Shown in pieces: positions 46,586 through 58,012 of a stretch of 64,000 nucleotides of DNA. The notes beneath the pieces are model-generated. The model saw only the letters and a list, made by a program, of their open reading frames with translations, searched no databases and was not told the origin of the DNA. How positions within the stretch are numbered: position 1 is the first letter of the stretch; every line of letters starts with the position of its first letter. The position numbers were made by a program, and so were the translations under genes. Source of the DNA: Benincasa hispida (lineage: Eukaryota > Streptophyta > Magnoliopsida > Cucurbitales > Cucurbitaceae); NCBI RefSeq assembly GCF_009727055.1, contig NC_052354.1, positions 3,436,677-3,500,676 on the forward strand, read 5' to 3'.

Positions 46586-48530
46586 GTGACACTACGGATA
46601 CGACCCGCTTTGTAGAGGTTTGCAAGTGTTGTAAACTACTAGAGATGGTAGATCCTGACCATTCACGTGGAGACGTGCGAGTTGGGGTATCATATACAAA
46701 GAGTTTGTATAAGACTTGGACCACGAGATGATTAAACTCTATATATAACGCCGTTGGTACTAAAGACTTACATTTCACCTAAACGACCATAGGTGACACG
46801 ACCTCAATCCTGAGTGTTTTGGGAACTCTTGCCTTTGAAGGCGGTCTTTTGATTAGTATGGGTGAGAGTGGCCAGATTGCCAACTCAACATGCCTACCTT
46901 TTTAGGGGCTTGTTTGATCTGGGAGCTGGGAACTCAATCCATAAGATGAAATTCACTCCTTTCCCGAAGCAGGGATAAGTAGAGAGATTGCCCCCTTAAG
47001 GGCTGATTCCTGGGCTTGAACATAGTGGCCACAACTTTTCTTTGGAAGAGAAGACTTAGTCATAGTAGAACTATGACTTATGTTCATTAGAGGGATCAGT
47101 GGTACTTAAGGAGACAGATGTAACTACAGGGGCATAACGGTTATTGGCCCAACTGTACTTACGAACGATCTGTGAAGGGTTGTCGCATTGTTGATTGGTT
47201 AAGATGAACACATAATATATCTATGGGAGTTCAACCATCGGTCTTTAGTAGAGTGCCTAAAAGTTAACAAATTAATCAGTTATTCATGTATCATTAGAGC
47301 TTCGAGCTACAGGTCCATGAGGTCCCCTTGGTAGTTCAATGGATTCAGTTGAGGATCAATTCTTGGTATTGATTTGAAATGTTCAAATTGACAAGAGGTA
47401 TTTTGATTATATATGATATAATCGGTATGATATATGAGATACATCTAGTAGAGGATTGATGTAAATGAGATTTACATTAAGTACCATGGAATAGAAAGAG
47501 AACTATTGTTTATATATTTCATGAGATGAAATATTAAAACTAGGTTATAAATATAGTATGATAAGTTGGATATCATTTATATTTATAATAATATTAATTA
47601 TTGGATAATTAATTTTTTTCTTTAAATAAACAATTGAGTGGGTGGTTATTATTTTCATGGTAACCGTGAGATAAAAGGAAAATGGTTTTCCTAATTTTAG
47701 TAAGATTTATTTACAAACTGTTAAAAAGTTTTCATAAATTTTTTTGGAGATTTCTCTCTTGGTGCAAAAGGATCTCACGGATTCGTCAAGTATATAGATT
47801 TACTAAACGACGGCTTGGACTAGCTAAACGATCGTGCAGTGGCGAGCTAAATGATCGTACAATATTTACCAAACGACTTCATATAGCTTTTGCTAGACGA
47901 TCACTTGCCCAAAGTAAACGATCGTGTAGTGTCTGTAGGTGACAGATTGAGCTAAGCGATGAGCTAAATGATCGCATAACTTTTGCTAGACGATCGCATA
48001 GCTTTAGCTAAGCGATTGGGCATCGACCTATGCGATAGGTCTTCGGTATATCCCACTTGCTCATTCGTGTACACGATCGATGTTTCCTCTTTCATCTACC
48101 TCAATCCAAGTCCGAACAGAGCCCACCCTCTGGATTCTTACACCGAGAATACCAATGTAGCCTTGTTGGTGGTGTCATACTCAACTCGACACCGTCGAGG
48201 TTCTATGAAGGCCCTTCGTGTTGCTGAGGAGTTCATGGCCGAGGCGATCGCTGAGAAGGAGTGCGAAGAGTTTGTGTTGTGTTGTGGTCGTGTAGATCGG
48301 GCGTTCGAGGTTGCTGTTGTTCGAGTAGTCGTGCGTAAAGGAGCGTGGAGACACATCTTCAAATGTTCGTAGAGTAATCTCTTTATTCATTTGAGTTTTC
48401 ATGCTGTAATTTCTGTATTATTTGCATAATTGTTTTGTATTCTACTGTAAATGTAATGTTCATTCATGATTGTGTTTTGGAATAATCTTGTTTCCTCTGC
48501 TCATAGAAATCTCGTATTCGATTTCCTTCA
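46586..48530 (+). repeat. Element B 3' LTR, lacking its first 243 bp
   Basis: This matches 38386-40311 from GTGACACTACG to CCTTCA. The usual start TGTTGGGATT and the polypurine tract are missing. The motif array at 47815-48030 keeps several ACGATCG copies. The frame at 47983-48372 is a by-product of this LTR. Confidence 0.88.
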
Positions 48531-48873
48531 AAAACCACTTCTCTTCTACTCTCCCTGCTTTCCTCCTCTATAGTTTTCTTCCATATTTTTCGTGCATATT
48601 AGTCTTGAAGGGTGTGAGATTTTCAATCAGTTCTGGTGCAGCTCCTATTGAGACAATTTTTTTTAGGGCTATTTTATCCTAGGGACATCGTGGCCTTACT
48701 TTGACCTGCTTCCATAAAAGGGCAGAGTCGCGAGCATTTTAAAGAGAGCAAGATCCACGACTCAGCCTACTTTCACTATTTGTTCTTTTTGTAGGTTTTT
48801 TTTTTTCGCAAATCGCCGTTCGTGCCATCCATTTGTTGTTCTATTCTGTCTTCCGAGGGAGCCATTGGCAACA
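48531..48873 (+). repeat. Element C 5' LTR, second part
   Basis: It continues the LTR begun at 37684. It matches 53163-53371 and then 55363-55503 of the 3' LTR, including CTTGAAGGGTGTGAGATTTTC and AAAGAGAGCAAGAT, and ends at GGCAACA. Confidence 0.88.
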
Positions 48874-48903
48874 ATTTGAGACGGCATCCATCTACCACAG
48901 TTC

Positions 48904-49790
48904 GTGATGTCCCTGTCAACACATATCGACTTCATGTTCTCTGATCTCGACCGTCCTTTTCATTTCGAAGGGGTGCACTTCAAACGATGGAAGCAGAAGA
49001 TGTTGTTTTTCTTCACCATCAAGATGGTTGCTCACGCCTGCACCACAGAGAAACCAGCTGTCCCAAAAGAAGATCCTACTGAAGAACAAATCAAAGAAGC
49101 AGCTATTTGGGAAGAAAATGATTTTCTCTGTAGAAAATTTATTTTAAATAGGCTAACTGATAATCTCTATGACTATTATAGTACAATGAAGACAACAAAA
49201 GAAGTTTGGGACGCCCTGCAAAAAAAAAAAACGATACCGAGGAGGGTGGTTCGAAAAAAATATGTTGTAAACCGTTATTTAAAGTTCCAAATGATGGATA
49301 AAAAATTTGTGGAGGCCCAATCCCATGAAATGCAAAAAATAGCTTATAAGATAATAAGTGAAGGTATACCTCTCGATAAGCAATTTTAAATTTTTTTTAT
49401 TATTGATAAGTTACCCCATTGTGGAAGAATTTTAAAAATAGCCTAGGGCACAAGACCAAGGAGTTCTCCTTCGAGAGTCTAATAAAACGCATAAGAATTG
49501 AGGAGGAAGCACGTAAGTAGGACCAGAGGGAGGAGGTAAACATGGTACCAGGAAGGTTCACCTCTGTAGTGATAAAGTCTGAACCAAAGTCAAGGGGAAC
49601 TAATTAGAAATGTTAGAATCGGGGCTCTAGCAACCAAAAAAATCAAAAGAAGAAGAAATCACCCTCAGAAGAAATGGTATAATTTCTTTGTTATAACTGC
49701 AATAAAATGGGACATATGACTAGGAACTATAGGAACAGGCGTCGTCCTGTTGAGCAGGCAAACTTGACAGAAGAACCGTTAGTAGTCATG
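48904..49790 (+). pseudogene. Element C gag remnant with zinc knuckle
   Basis: A 161-codon frame (48907-49389) is copia gag of the UBN2 type: MSLSTHIDF, FHFEGVHFKRWKQKMLFFF, KFILNRLTDNLYDYY and TTKEVWDALQKK. Stops follow after 49389. A zinc knuckle CYNCNKMGHMTRN is still readable near 49690, with its last cysteine position reading Tyr. Confidence 0.85.
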
Positions 49791-49805
49791 ATCACATAAG
49801 TAAAT

Positions 49806-50291
49806 GTGATTTTTGGCTTTGAGAGATGGTGGATAGACACTGGCGCTACGCGCCATGTTTGTCATGATCTTAGTTTATTCAATACTTATTTTGAAACTAA
49901 GGATAAAAATATATTGTTGGGGGATCATCACTCAACAAAAGTTGTTGGAGTCAACGAGGTGGAACTGAAGTTTACCTCTAGGAAGACCCTCATTCTGAAG
50001 GAAGTTCTGCACACTTTAGAGATAAGGAAAAATCTTGTCTCGAGCTATCTCCTTAACAAGTCGGGCTTTACTCAAGACTATAGGGGCCGACTTGTATACT
50101 CTTACAAAAAAAAATAATATCTTCTTAGGAAAGGGCTACGGAACTGATGGAATGTTTAGACTTAATCTTGACTTGAATAAAACTAAGTCTTCCATTTATA
50201 TGTTGTGTTCTTCTAATATTTGGCATGATAAGCTTTGTCATGTTAATAAACGGATAAATGGAAACATGAGTAGGTTGGAAATGATTCCTAA
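49806..50291 (+). pseudogene. Element C protease and gag pre-integrase remnant
   Basis: The frame has RWWIDTGATRHVCHDLSLF, where the protease motif DSGA reads DTGA, then EVLHTLEIRKNLVSSYLL. After a frame break near 50110 comes WHDKLCHVNKRI, the pre-integrase motif. LTR sequence begins at 50292 and no integrase core is found. Confidence 0.85.
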
Positions 50292-51438
50292 TGTTGGGGT
50301 TGATGTCCTAAAGTCTCGTGTTCTATAGTTTGTAAACAGTTTGTACGAACGCTTGTGATGTATAATATATGATTTTTTACTTCACTTCTTGATTTTGCCA
50401 GTTAATTATTTTATTTGCTTTACCACAAACCAGTAAACCTAAAATCCTTGGTTAACTGTATGTAACACAAGCATGTATATGGTGACATACAAGTGGATCA
50501 TGTCTTAAGTGATAACCAAAATGGTCTATAGTATATGGATACAGGAGGGAGACCTTATCCTGGTAACGCTACGGATGTGGTCCGCTTTATGGAATGGTCA
50601 CAAGTAAAGAAATAGTGGGGGCTTGAGTTCTAGTAGTCTACCTTCAATTAAAATTCAAAATCCAAATGAGGAAGCAGACCTAGAGCCCAGAAGAAGTAAA
50701 AGAACTTGTACTGTCAAGGACTTTGGAGATGACTTCCAAACCTTCAACATAGAAGAAGATCCTAAAAACCTAAAAAATGTCTGGTCCTCAGTAGATGAAA
50801 ATTGAGGTAATCGAATTCCCACAGAAGCGTGTGAACGCCTTTATTGATTCCTCTAGCTTCCATCACTCTGTTGATTGGTTATATTCATGGACACAAAAAT
50901 ATATCTACAGTGCGACAAGTGCAGCTATCGATCTTTAATTGAGTGATCGGTAGTTAATGAGTATTGATTAATTAGATTAAAGAAGTTTAATCAATTAATC
51001 TCATATCACTGGAGCTTTTAATCTGTTGGTACAAAAGGTCCCCTTGCTAACTCACTAAAGGATAGTAATGCTAACTCACTAAAGGATACCCCCACTCACA
51101 TGTCTCTACATGAATAATATGGTTCATATTATTTGTAACTTTACATCTCATGTAACAATTACAAAGTGGGTCATATTTGTAGTGTTATCAGGATAAGACA
51201 CCAAACCTTCATCCATTTGTTGCAGACCTTTTAAATTATTACTTGAACATGAACCATCTTTATGTCTCAACATACATGTTTAAGTTTCATAAAATAACCT
51301 TGGATCTTAGTTTATTGAATCGAATTAATGTAGTCTAAACTTCAAATAAAATATCTATGATTTTATTAGATAGATAATTTGTGTTAACAAAACTACAAAC
51401 CACGAGATACACTAGATTTAGGACATCAATCTCAACAT
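50292..51438. repeat. Scrambled family-B LTR pieces inside element C pol
   Basis: Three LTR pieces are interleaved with copia coding sequence. 50292-50612 is a plus-strand LTR start (TGTTGGGGTTGATGTCC). 50613-50804 is the coding linker before reverse transcriptase. 50805-51083 is plus-strand LTR interior. 51084-51437 is an inverted LTR start ending ATCTCAACA. The two LTR starts differ enough to be separate insertions. A 71-bp coding segment is present on both sides (50734-50804 and 51439-51510). Confidence 0.7.
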
Positions 51439-52638
51439 TCAAAATCTTCAACATAGAAGAAGATCCTAAAAACCTAAAAGATGTCGTCTCCTCAGTAGAT
51501 GCAAATTTATGGCAAGAAGCTATAAATGATGAAACAGACTCTCTTGAGTCAAATAGAACTTTTCATTTGGTAGACCTACCCCTTGGTTGCAAAGCAATAG
51601 GATGCAAATGGATCCCAAGGAAGAAACTTAAACCAGATGGAATAGTTTGACAAGTTCAAAGCTAGATTTGTAGCTAAAGATTTTAGACAAAGAGAAAACA
51701 TAGATTTCTTTGACATCTTATCCCCTGTGACTAGGATCACCTCAATTTTTGTATTGTTTTCTCTAGTTACCATAAACAATCTTGTAGTTCATCAGATGGA
51801 CGTAAAAACTGTATTCCTGAATGGTGAACTTGAAGAATAAATTTATATGAAACAGCCTGAAGGCTTCGTAGTCCATGGTCAAGAAAATAAGGTTTGTAAG
51901 TTAGATAAATCTCTTCATGGCCTGAAACAAGCTCCTAAAAAATGACATGAGAAATTTGATAATCTCATCACATCTAAAGGATTCAAAGTTAATGAAGTGA
52001 CAAGTACATCTACTATAAGTTCGAGAACAATCTATGTACTATCATATGTTTGTATGTAGATGATTTATTAATTTTTGGATCGAACTTGCATGTTATAAAT
52101 GATGTAAAATCCTTGTTGAGTGCAAACTTTGATATGAAAGACTTAGGAGAAGAAGATGTCTTAGGCATAAAAGTAACAAGGTTTGAAAAAGGAATTTCTT
52201 TAGATTGATCTCATTATATAGAGAAAATTATAAAGAAATATAATTACTTTAAATGTAAACCAACATGTATTCCTGATAGACTCTAAACTTAGTTTTTAAT
52301 GAGGTCTATATTTGATGTCAAATGGGGTACCTAGCTACAGAAGTACTCGTGATAGCCTCATCTATGGAATTTTAGACAAATTCTCTAGAGTATTCATTAA
52401 ACCAGGACACACATGCTAGGCCTTACAACACGTTTTCAAACTACACCCTAATAGTGTTGTGTGTGAGAAGCTGTTAGAGATGGAGTTCAAAACCAAGAGT
52501 TACTTTAGTATATTCTGAATCACCTTCACTATGTAAAGGTTTAAGTCATAAGACACCTTTACTTATACACAATATTGTACAGATTGATATTGCTTGATGA
52601 ATATTTTTTCTTTTGTTTTAAATTTTCAAGTGAGAGAT
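51439..52638 (+). pseudogene. Element C reverse transcriptase remnant
   Basis: The frame starts with NIEEDPKNLKDVVSSVDAN, then KAIGCKWIPRKKLKPDG, followed by many stops. The catalytic phrase LYVDDLLIFGS is readable near 52045-52080, then DMKDLGEEDVLGIKV. The RNase H region is mostly deleted. A polypurine stretch AAGTGAGAGAT immediately precedes the 3' LTR. Confidence 0.85.
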
Positions 52639-53908
52639 TGTTAGTGAGAATTTATTTAAAATGAAAATTAAAAAAAAAAAAAAAGGAATCCTACATTGGT
52701 TATTTTATCGTTGGAAAGCCTTCTCATACCCCCATATTTGCATATGGGTTTGGGCCTCAAGGGGTACCTATGTGCTTAGAGGGGGTGAGGAGATAGACAA
52801 ATGTGGGCATGGAGGGCATCCCACACGCGCGCGCCGCTACCGTCGTCTGTCCGATTGGGCGAGGCGAGGCGAGGCGAGGCGAGGCGAGGCACATGTATGC
52901 GTGTGTGGAGTTATTTTTTTATTATTATTAATAATTTTTACATTTATTTTATTTTATTTATTATTTTTTCAAACAAATTCTTCATCCATTTGTTTGGTCG
53001 CCCGTAATTGGTGTAGTCGTCCGCACTTTATGTGGTCGTTCACCACGTTGGGTCTGTTCTCGAGTTCTGTGTTCATTCTGTGTTCATTTGCATGCTAAAT
53101 CTTCTTCACGCACTGGCAAGGCCTATAAATTGACCTTCAATGCTTCAGAAGGAAGACACAGAAAACCACTTCTTTTCTACTCTCCCTTCTTTCCTCCTCT
53201 GCATTTTCCTTCCATATTTTTCAAACGTATTAATCTTGAAGGGTGTGAGATTTTCAATTGGTTTCGACATAGCTCCGATTGAGACAAATGTTTTTTTTCT
53301 GGGCTGTTTTATCCTGGGGACGTCGTGGCCTTATTCCAACCTGCTTGCACAAAAGGACAGTGCCGCGAAACTGAAGGATCCCTTTGAAGGGTCCTTGAGC
53401 GGAAGCGGGTCATCCCAAAATTCTCAAATATTACTTATTACAATAAAAAAAACATACATAATCATGCATTTAATTTAGAATACAACATGCTGAAAAAACT
53501 AGAAGAGAAAAACAAAGGGAATAAGATTCTTACCCTTGAGAACTCCAAACTTCACGTTTCCTCTTCCCTATGAAAATCATAAACATAATTGAAATGACCA
53601 ATTGGGTGCCACCATTAGGAAATCTCAGTATTCTCAAGCAGAGAACCTAGGAGGTGTGGGATTTGGCTATTTTAGATTTTGTAAGGGAAAAGAAATTGAG
53701 AGATCTCAGAGGAAAAAGGGAGGAAGCAGGAAAACCATAGAGACCTTCTCTGTTATTCTTTTAAAGAAAAAGAAGTGTGAAGAATTCTCCCACTCTTACA
53801 CGCTGTAGAAAGAAATAAGGGGAGGAAGTTACAACTTCCTCCCTAAACTAATTTTTTAAATTAAAAAATATATTAACATTAATAAAATTAATTTTAATAA
53901 TAAACTTT

Positions 53909-53958
<50 letters not shown>

Positions 53959-55503
53959 CCACTTTATCGTATAATATATATTAAACTATATGTTATATCA
54001 AAATAACATATAACCAATAGTTCAATATTGTATCCAATACAATATAGCCTATGGTTTAATTCTCTCGATAACGATATTTAATATAAATCCTATTTATATT
54101 AAATTTAATTATATGAATCCAATTCATATAATTAATATTTGAATCATATTCAAATATTTAATTTCTCTCAATTAAATTACTTAATATTGTAATGTATCAA
54201 ATACATTATATTAATTATACCCCATATATAATTAAAAATTAATTAATTATATCATATATAATTAATTGTCTGAATTATTTGAACAATTCAAATTAATCCA
54301 AAAACTGATTCTCATTAATTCCCATTGACCTACCGAGGAGACCTCATGGACTTGTAACTTGAAGCTCCAACGGTATGTGAATAATTAATTAAACTTTTTA
54401 ATTAAATTATTCTCCATCCATTAACTGTCGGGCACTCCAATAAAGATCGACAGCTGCATGCACTACAGATATATTTCTGTGTCCATTGGATATAACCAGT
54501 CAATAGTACAACGATCCTTCACAAATTGCTCGTAAGTATAGCTGGGCCAAAATTACCGTTTTTATACCTTTAGTTACATTTAACTCCTTAAGTACCATTG
54601 ATCCCTCTAATGAACAATAAATCATAGTCCAACTATGATTAAACCCCTCTCGAGCCAGGAGAGGATGTGGCGCCACATTGTTCAAGCCCTGGAATCAGCC
54701 CTTAAGGGAGCAATTTATCTACTTGCCCCAACATTGGGAAAGGAGTGAATTCCTTCTTGTGTAGCTGTGTTCCCAGCTCCCCAATCAGATGAATCCCCAA
54801 AATGGTAGGTTTATTGAGTCGGCGATCTGGACACTCTTGTCCATACAAATCAAAGGACCGCCCTCATGGGCAGGAGTTCATAACTCACCCAGGATTCAAG
54901 TTTTGTTATCTATGGTCATCCTGGTGAAATGTAAGTCTCTATTATGAACGACATTATATAATGAGACAAAACATTTCGTGGTCAGGTCTTATACAAACTC
55001 CTTTGTATAGAATATCTCCACTCATATGTATCCACATGAATGATCAGGATCAGATCATTTGTAGCACTTTACAACAATTCTAACATCTACGATGTAGGCC
55101 ATACTTGTAGTGTCACAAGGATAAGGTATCCAGCCTTATCCATCTACTACAGACGATTTAGGTTATCACTTAAACATGATCCATCTATATGTCTCTACAT
55201 ACATATTTAAGCTACAAGATAACCCTGGATGTTGGTTTATTGGTTTGTGGTTAATGCAACTAATTTTGAAATAAAACATCATATATTTATTACATAAATA
55301 AAAATTTTGTACATTACAATAAACTATGGGACCCTACGAGATTTATGGCGTCAACCCCAACAAAAATGTCTTAAAGAGAGCAAGATTTGTGATTTAGCCT
55401 ACTTTCACCGTTTGTTCGTTTTACAGGTTCTGTTTCTGGCAATCGCTGTTCGAGCTGTCTGTTTGCTGTCCTATTCTATCTGCTGAGGGAGTCGTTGCCA
55501 ACA
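52639..55503 (+). repeat. Element C 3' LTR, interrupted by solo LTR D
   Basis: The LTR runs 52639-53371 and 55363-55503. It carries a six-copy GAGGC microsatellite (52861-52890) that its 5' partner lacks at the matching place (about 37880), and a poly-A stretch near 52670. It ends CCAACA at 55503 against the bZIP coding sequence. Confidence 0.85.
53372..55362 (-). mobile_element. Solo family-B-like LTR D (1991 bp)
   Basis: Read on the minus strand it starts TGTTGGGGTTGACGCC and ends CCTTCA. Its middle matches other family-B LTRs, for example CAGATATATTTCTGTGTCCAT. The flanks GAAAC (53367-53371) and AAAAT (55363-55367) are only a partial duplication. It contains a long TA dinucleotide run (about 53920-53957). 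Confidence 0.8.
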
Positions 55504-55901
55504 ACTTTGACTGATCCGATGCGTGCAAAGAGGTATGTGCTAATTTTTTCATTAAATGATTTACTTAAATTATTTCGTTTGTTGATTTTTAAACTTGAGA
55601 AATAAATTTACTTTAGGATCTTGGCAAACTATCAATTTACTGCTCAATCAAAAGAATGAAAGATGTGGTATATAACTGAGTTTGAACACAATATTCAGAC
55701 TCTTCAAACAAAAGCCACCACTCTGTTTGTCCAACTCACAATTTTATAGGTAGAAATCTTGAGTATTGGTGATTATTTTCTATTTCCATTTTTCTGTTGC
55801 TAAATTCTTGGTTTTTCCATAATTGCTTTATATTCAGAGAGATTTGGTTGGGTTTACAAACTAGAATAATGAACTGAAGTTTTGTCTCCAAGCCATGGAA
55901 C
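55504..55901 (+). pseudogene. Group I bZIP pseudogene, basic region and leucine zipper exons
   Basis: Three exon pieces with intact GT-AG introns: 55504-55532 (LTDPMRAKR), 55617-55749 (the basic region, reading ILANYQFTAQSKE then a stop, then EHNIQTLQTKATTL) and 55838-55901 (TNxNNELKFCLQAME). The family pattern is NRQSAARSKERKMRY. Here the DNA-contacting Arg, Ser, Ala and Arg are replaced and three codons are stops (TGA for Arg, TAG twice for Gln). Introns are retained, so this is not a processed copy. It is interrupted after ATGGAAC by solo LTR E. Confidence 0.9.
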
Positions 55902-57985
55902 TGAAGGAAATCGGACATGAGGATTTCCATGAGCAGCGAAATGATCGTTCCAAATTCTAATCGTATTTGAACAGTAACAATTACAATCAAGAAATGGAAA
56001 CATACAGGCTATGCACAAAACGAAATTACAACATGCTTTACTAAACAATCAAGAGAAAGAATACACATACCTTTGAAGACTCATCTTCAACACCCTTGAT
56101 CACGAACGCTCGAACAATCAGCAAGACTGCAAACCCGAATGCTCGAACACTACTACCGCTACACTGCATGATCATAGCGACCACGAATTCGACGATCTCC
56201 AAGATCACGAACACAATGAAATCAATGAATGACCTCCAATAAACCTCGACAATGTCGAGTTGAGTATGACACACCACAATGGCTACCTTGGTATTCTCAG
56301 TGTGAGAATCTAGAAGTGTGGGCTTTGTGTGGACTTGGTTAGAGGATGAGACTGGAGGAAGAACAATCGTGTAAACAATTAAGCTAGTGGGAGATGACAA
56401 GGTCTATCGTATAAACGATGCCCAATCGTTTAGAAGAAGCTCTGCGAACGTCTAGCAAAAGCTTCATGATCGTTTAGCTAATCGGGCAGCTAAGTGACTA
56501 TCATGTAGAGTCACTCCACGATCTTCTAGTCTCTCTTCAGCTATCATTTAGTGAATCCTATTTACTTGACAACCACCGTGTGAACTTCCAAGAATAGAAA
56601 CTCTCAATTCAACAACTACCAAATTTAGGAAAACATTTTTCTTTTTATCTCATAGTTACCATGAAACCACCAATAACCTTTCACTCAATTGGTTATTAGA
56701 GAAAAAAAGATAATTATCCAATAATTAATATTATTATAAATATATATGATAACCAACTTACCATACTATATTTATAACTTATAGTTTTAATATTTCATCT
56801 CATGAAACATATAAACCATAACTATTTTTCTATTTTATGGTACTTAATGTAAATCTCATTTACATTAATCCTCCACTTGATGTATCTCATACACCACATC
56901 GATCATATCATATATAATCAAATTACCTCTTATCAATTTGAACATTTCAAATAAACACCAAGAACTAATCCTCAACTTGAATCCATTGAGCTACCAAGGG
57001 GACCTTATGAACCTGTAACTCGAAGCTCTAACGGTACGTGAATAACTGACTAAACTCTTTAGTCACGGGATCCACCATCCATTAACTGCCAGGCACTCCA
57101 CTAAAGATCGACAGCTGAACTCTTCTTATTACAGATATATTATGTATCCATATCAACCAATCAACAGTGTGATAACCCTTCACAGATCGCCAGTAAGTAC
57201 AACTGGACCAATAACCGTTATGCCCCTATCGTTACATCTAACTCCTTAAGTACCACTGATCCCTCTAATGAGCATAAGTCATAGTCCTACTATGACCGAG
57301 TTCTCTCTTCCAAAGAGAAGTTGTGGCCACTATGTTCAAGCCCCAGAATCAGCCCTTAAGGGAGCAATCTATCTACTTACCCCTACTTCGGAGAAGGAGT
57401 GAATTTCATCTTGTGTAACTAAGTTCCCAGCTCCCAAATCAGACAAGTCCTGAGTTGGCAATCTGACCACTCTCACCCATACTAATCAAAGGACCGCCCT
57501 TAAAGGCAGAAGTTCTCAAAACACTCAGGATTGAGGTCATGTCACCTATAGTCGTTTAGATGAGATGTAAGTCTCCAGTATCAATGACGTTATATATAGA
57601 GACGAATCATCTCATGGTCTGGTTTTATACAAACTCTTTATATAGGACACCTTCACTCGTATGTCTTCACATGAATGGTCAGGATCTACCATCTGTAGTA
57701 GTTCACAACACTTGGAAACCTCTACAAAGCGGGCCGTATCCTTAGTGTCACCAAGATCAAGTATCCCTCCTTAATCCTTATACTACAGACCTATTTAGGT
57801 TATCACTTAAGACATGATCCACTTGTATATCTCATAGACATGCTTAAATTTACATACAATAACCATGGAGCTTTGTTTATTGGATATGAGTAAATGCCAG
57901 ATAAAATAACTGTTATTTTATTCATACAATATGTACAAATTATAAACAACGAGACTCCGGGAGAATTAGGACACCAATCCCAACA
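55902..57985 (-). mobile_element. Solo family-B LTR E (2084 bp)
   Basis: The minus strand starts TGTTGGGATTGGTGTCC and ends GATTTCCTTCA. A perfect 5-bp duplication GGAAC flanks it (55897-55901 and 57986-57990). Removing it and one GGAAC rejoins bZIP codons ATGGAACAACAAGCACAACT, which independently proves the boundaries. With no internal domain, it is the product of LTR-LTR recombination. Confidence 0.93.
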
Positions 57986-58012
57986 GGAACAACAAGCACA
58001 ACTACGAGATGG
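57986..58012 (+). pseudogene. bZIP pseudogene, last recognisable codons
   Basis: After one copy of the GGAAC duplication the sequence encodes QQAQLRD, the continuation of ME in group I bZIP proteins (LQAMEQQAQLRDA). LTR F begins at 58013. No further bZIP sequence was found after 59767. Confidence 0.88.

Larger units (their letters stand above)
38143..48530 (+). mobile_element. Copia element B, nested in the LTR of element C
   Basis: The unit starts TGTTGGGATTGG and ends CCTTCA, flanked by a perfect AAAAC duplication (38138-38142 and 48531-48535). The rejoined target matches the undisturbed sister LTR at 53155-53175. Order: LTR, primer-binding site, leader, protease, integrase, reverse transcriptase, then a jump at about 44597 to a second leader copy, the start of protease again, and a 3' LTR lacking its first 243 bp. 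No gag and no RNase H are present. The doubled leader could be a real rearrangement or an assembly error. Confidence 0.88.
37684..55503 (+). mobile_element. Copia element C (nested host element)
   Basis: Both LTRs begin TGTTAGTGA (37684 and 52639) and end GCAACA/CCAACA (48873 and 55503). The flanks are GCTTT (37679-37683) and ACTTT (55504-55508), a 4 of 5 target duplication inside bZIP coding sequence. The 5' LTR is split by element B (38143-48530) and the 3' LTR by solo LTR D (53372-55362). Without these insertions it is about 5.4 kb. Its gag-pol is full of stops and contains scrambled LTR pieces at 50292-51437, so it is long inactive. I could not find a standard primer-binding site after the 5' LTR. 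Confidence 0.85.

Noticed and set aside
47983..48372. 129-codon frame in the element B 3' LTR
   Set aside because: The matching part of the 5' LTR (39800-40139) is shifted and broken, so no coding constraint is visible.
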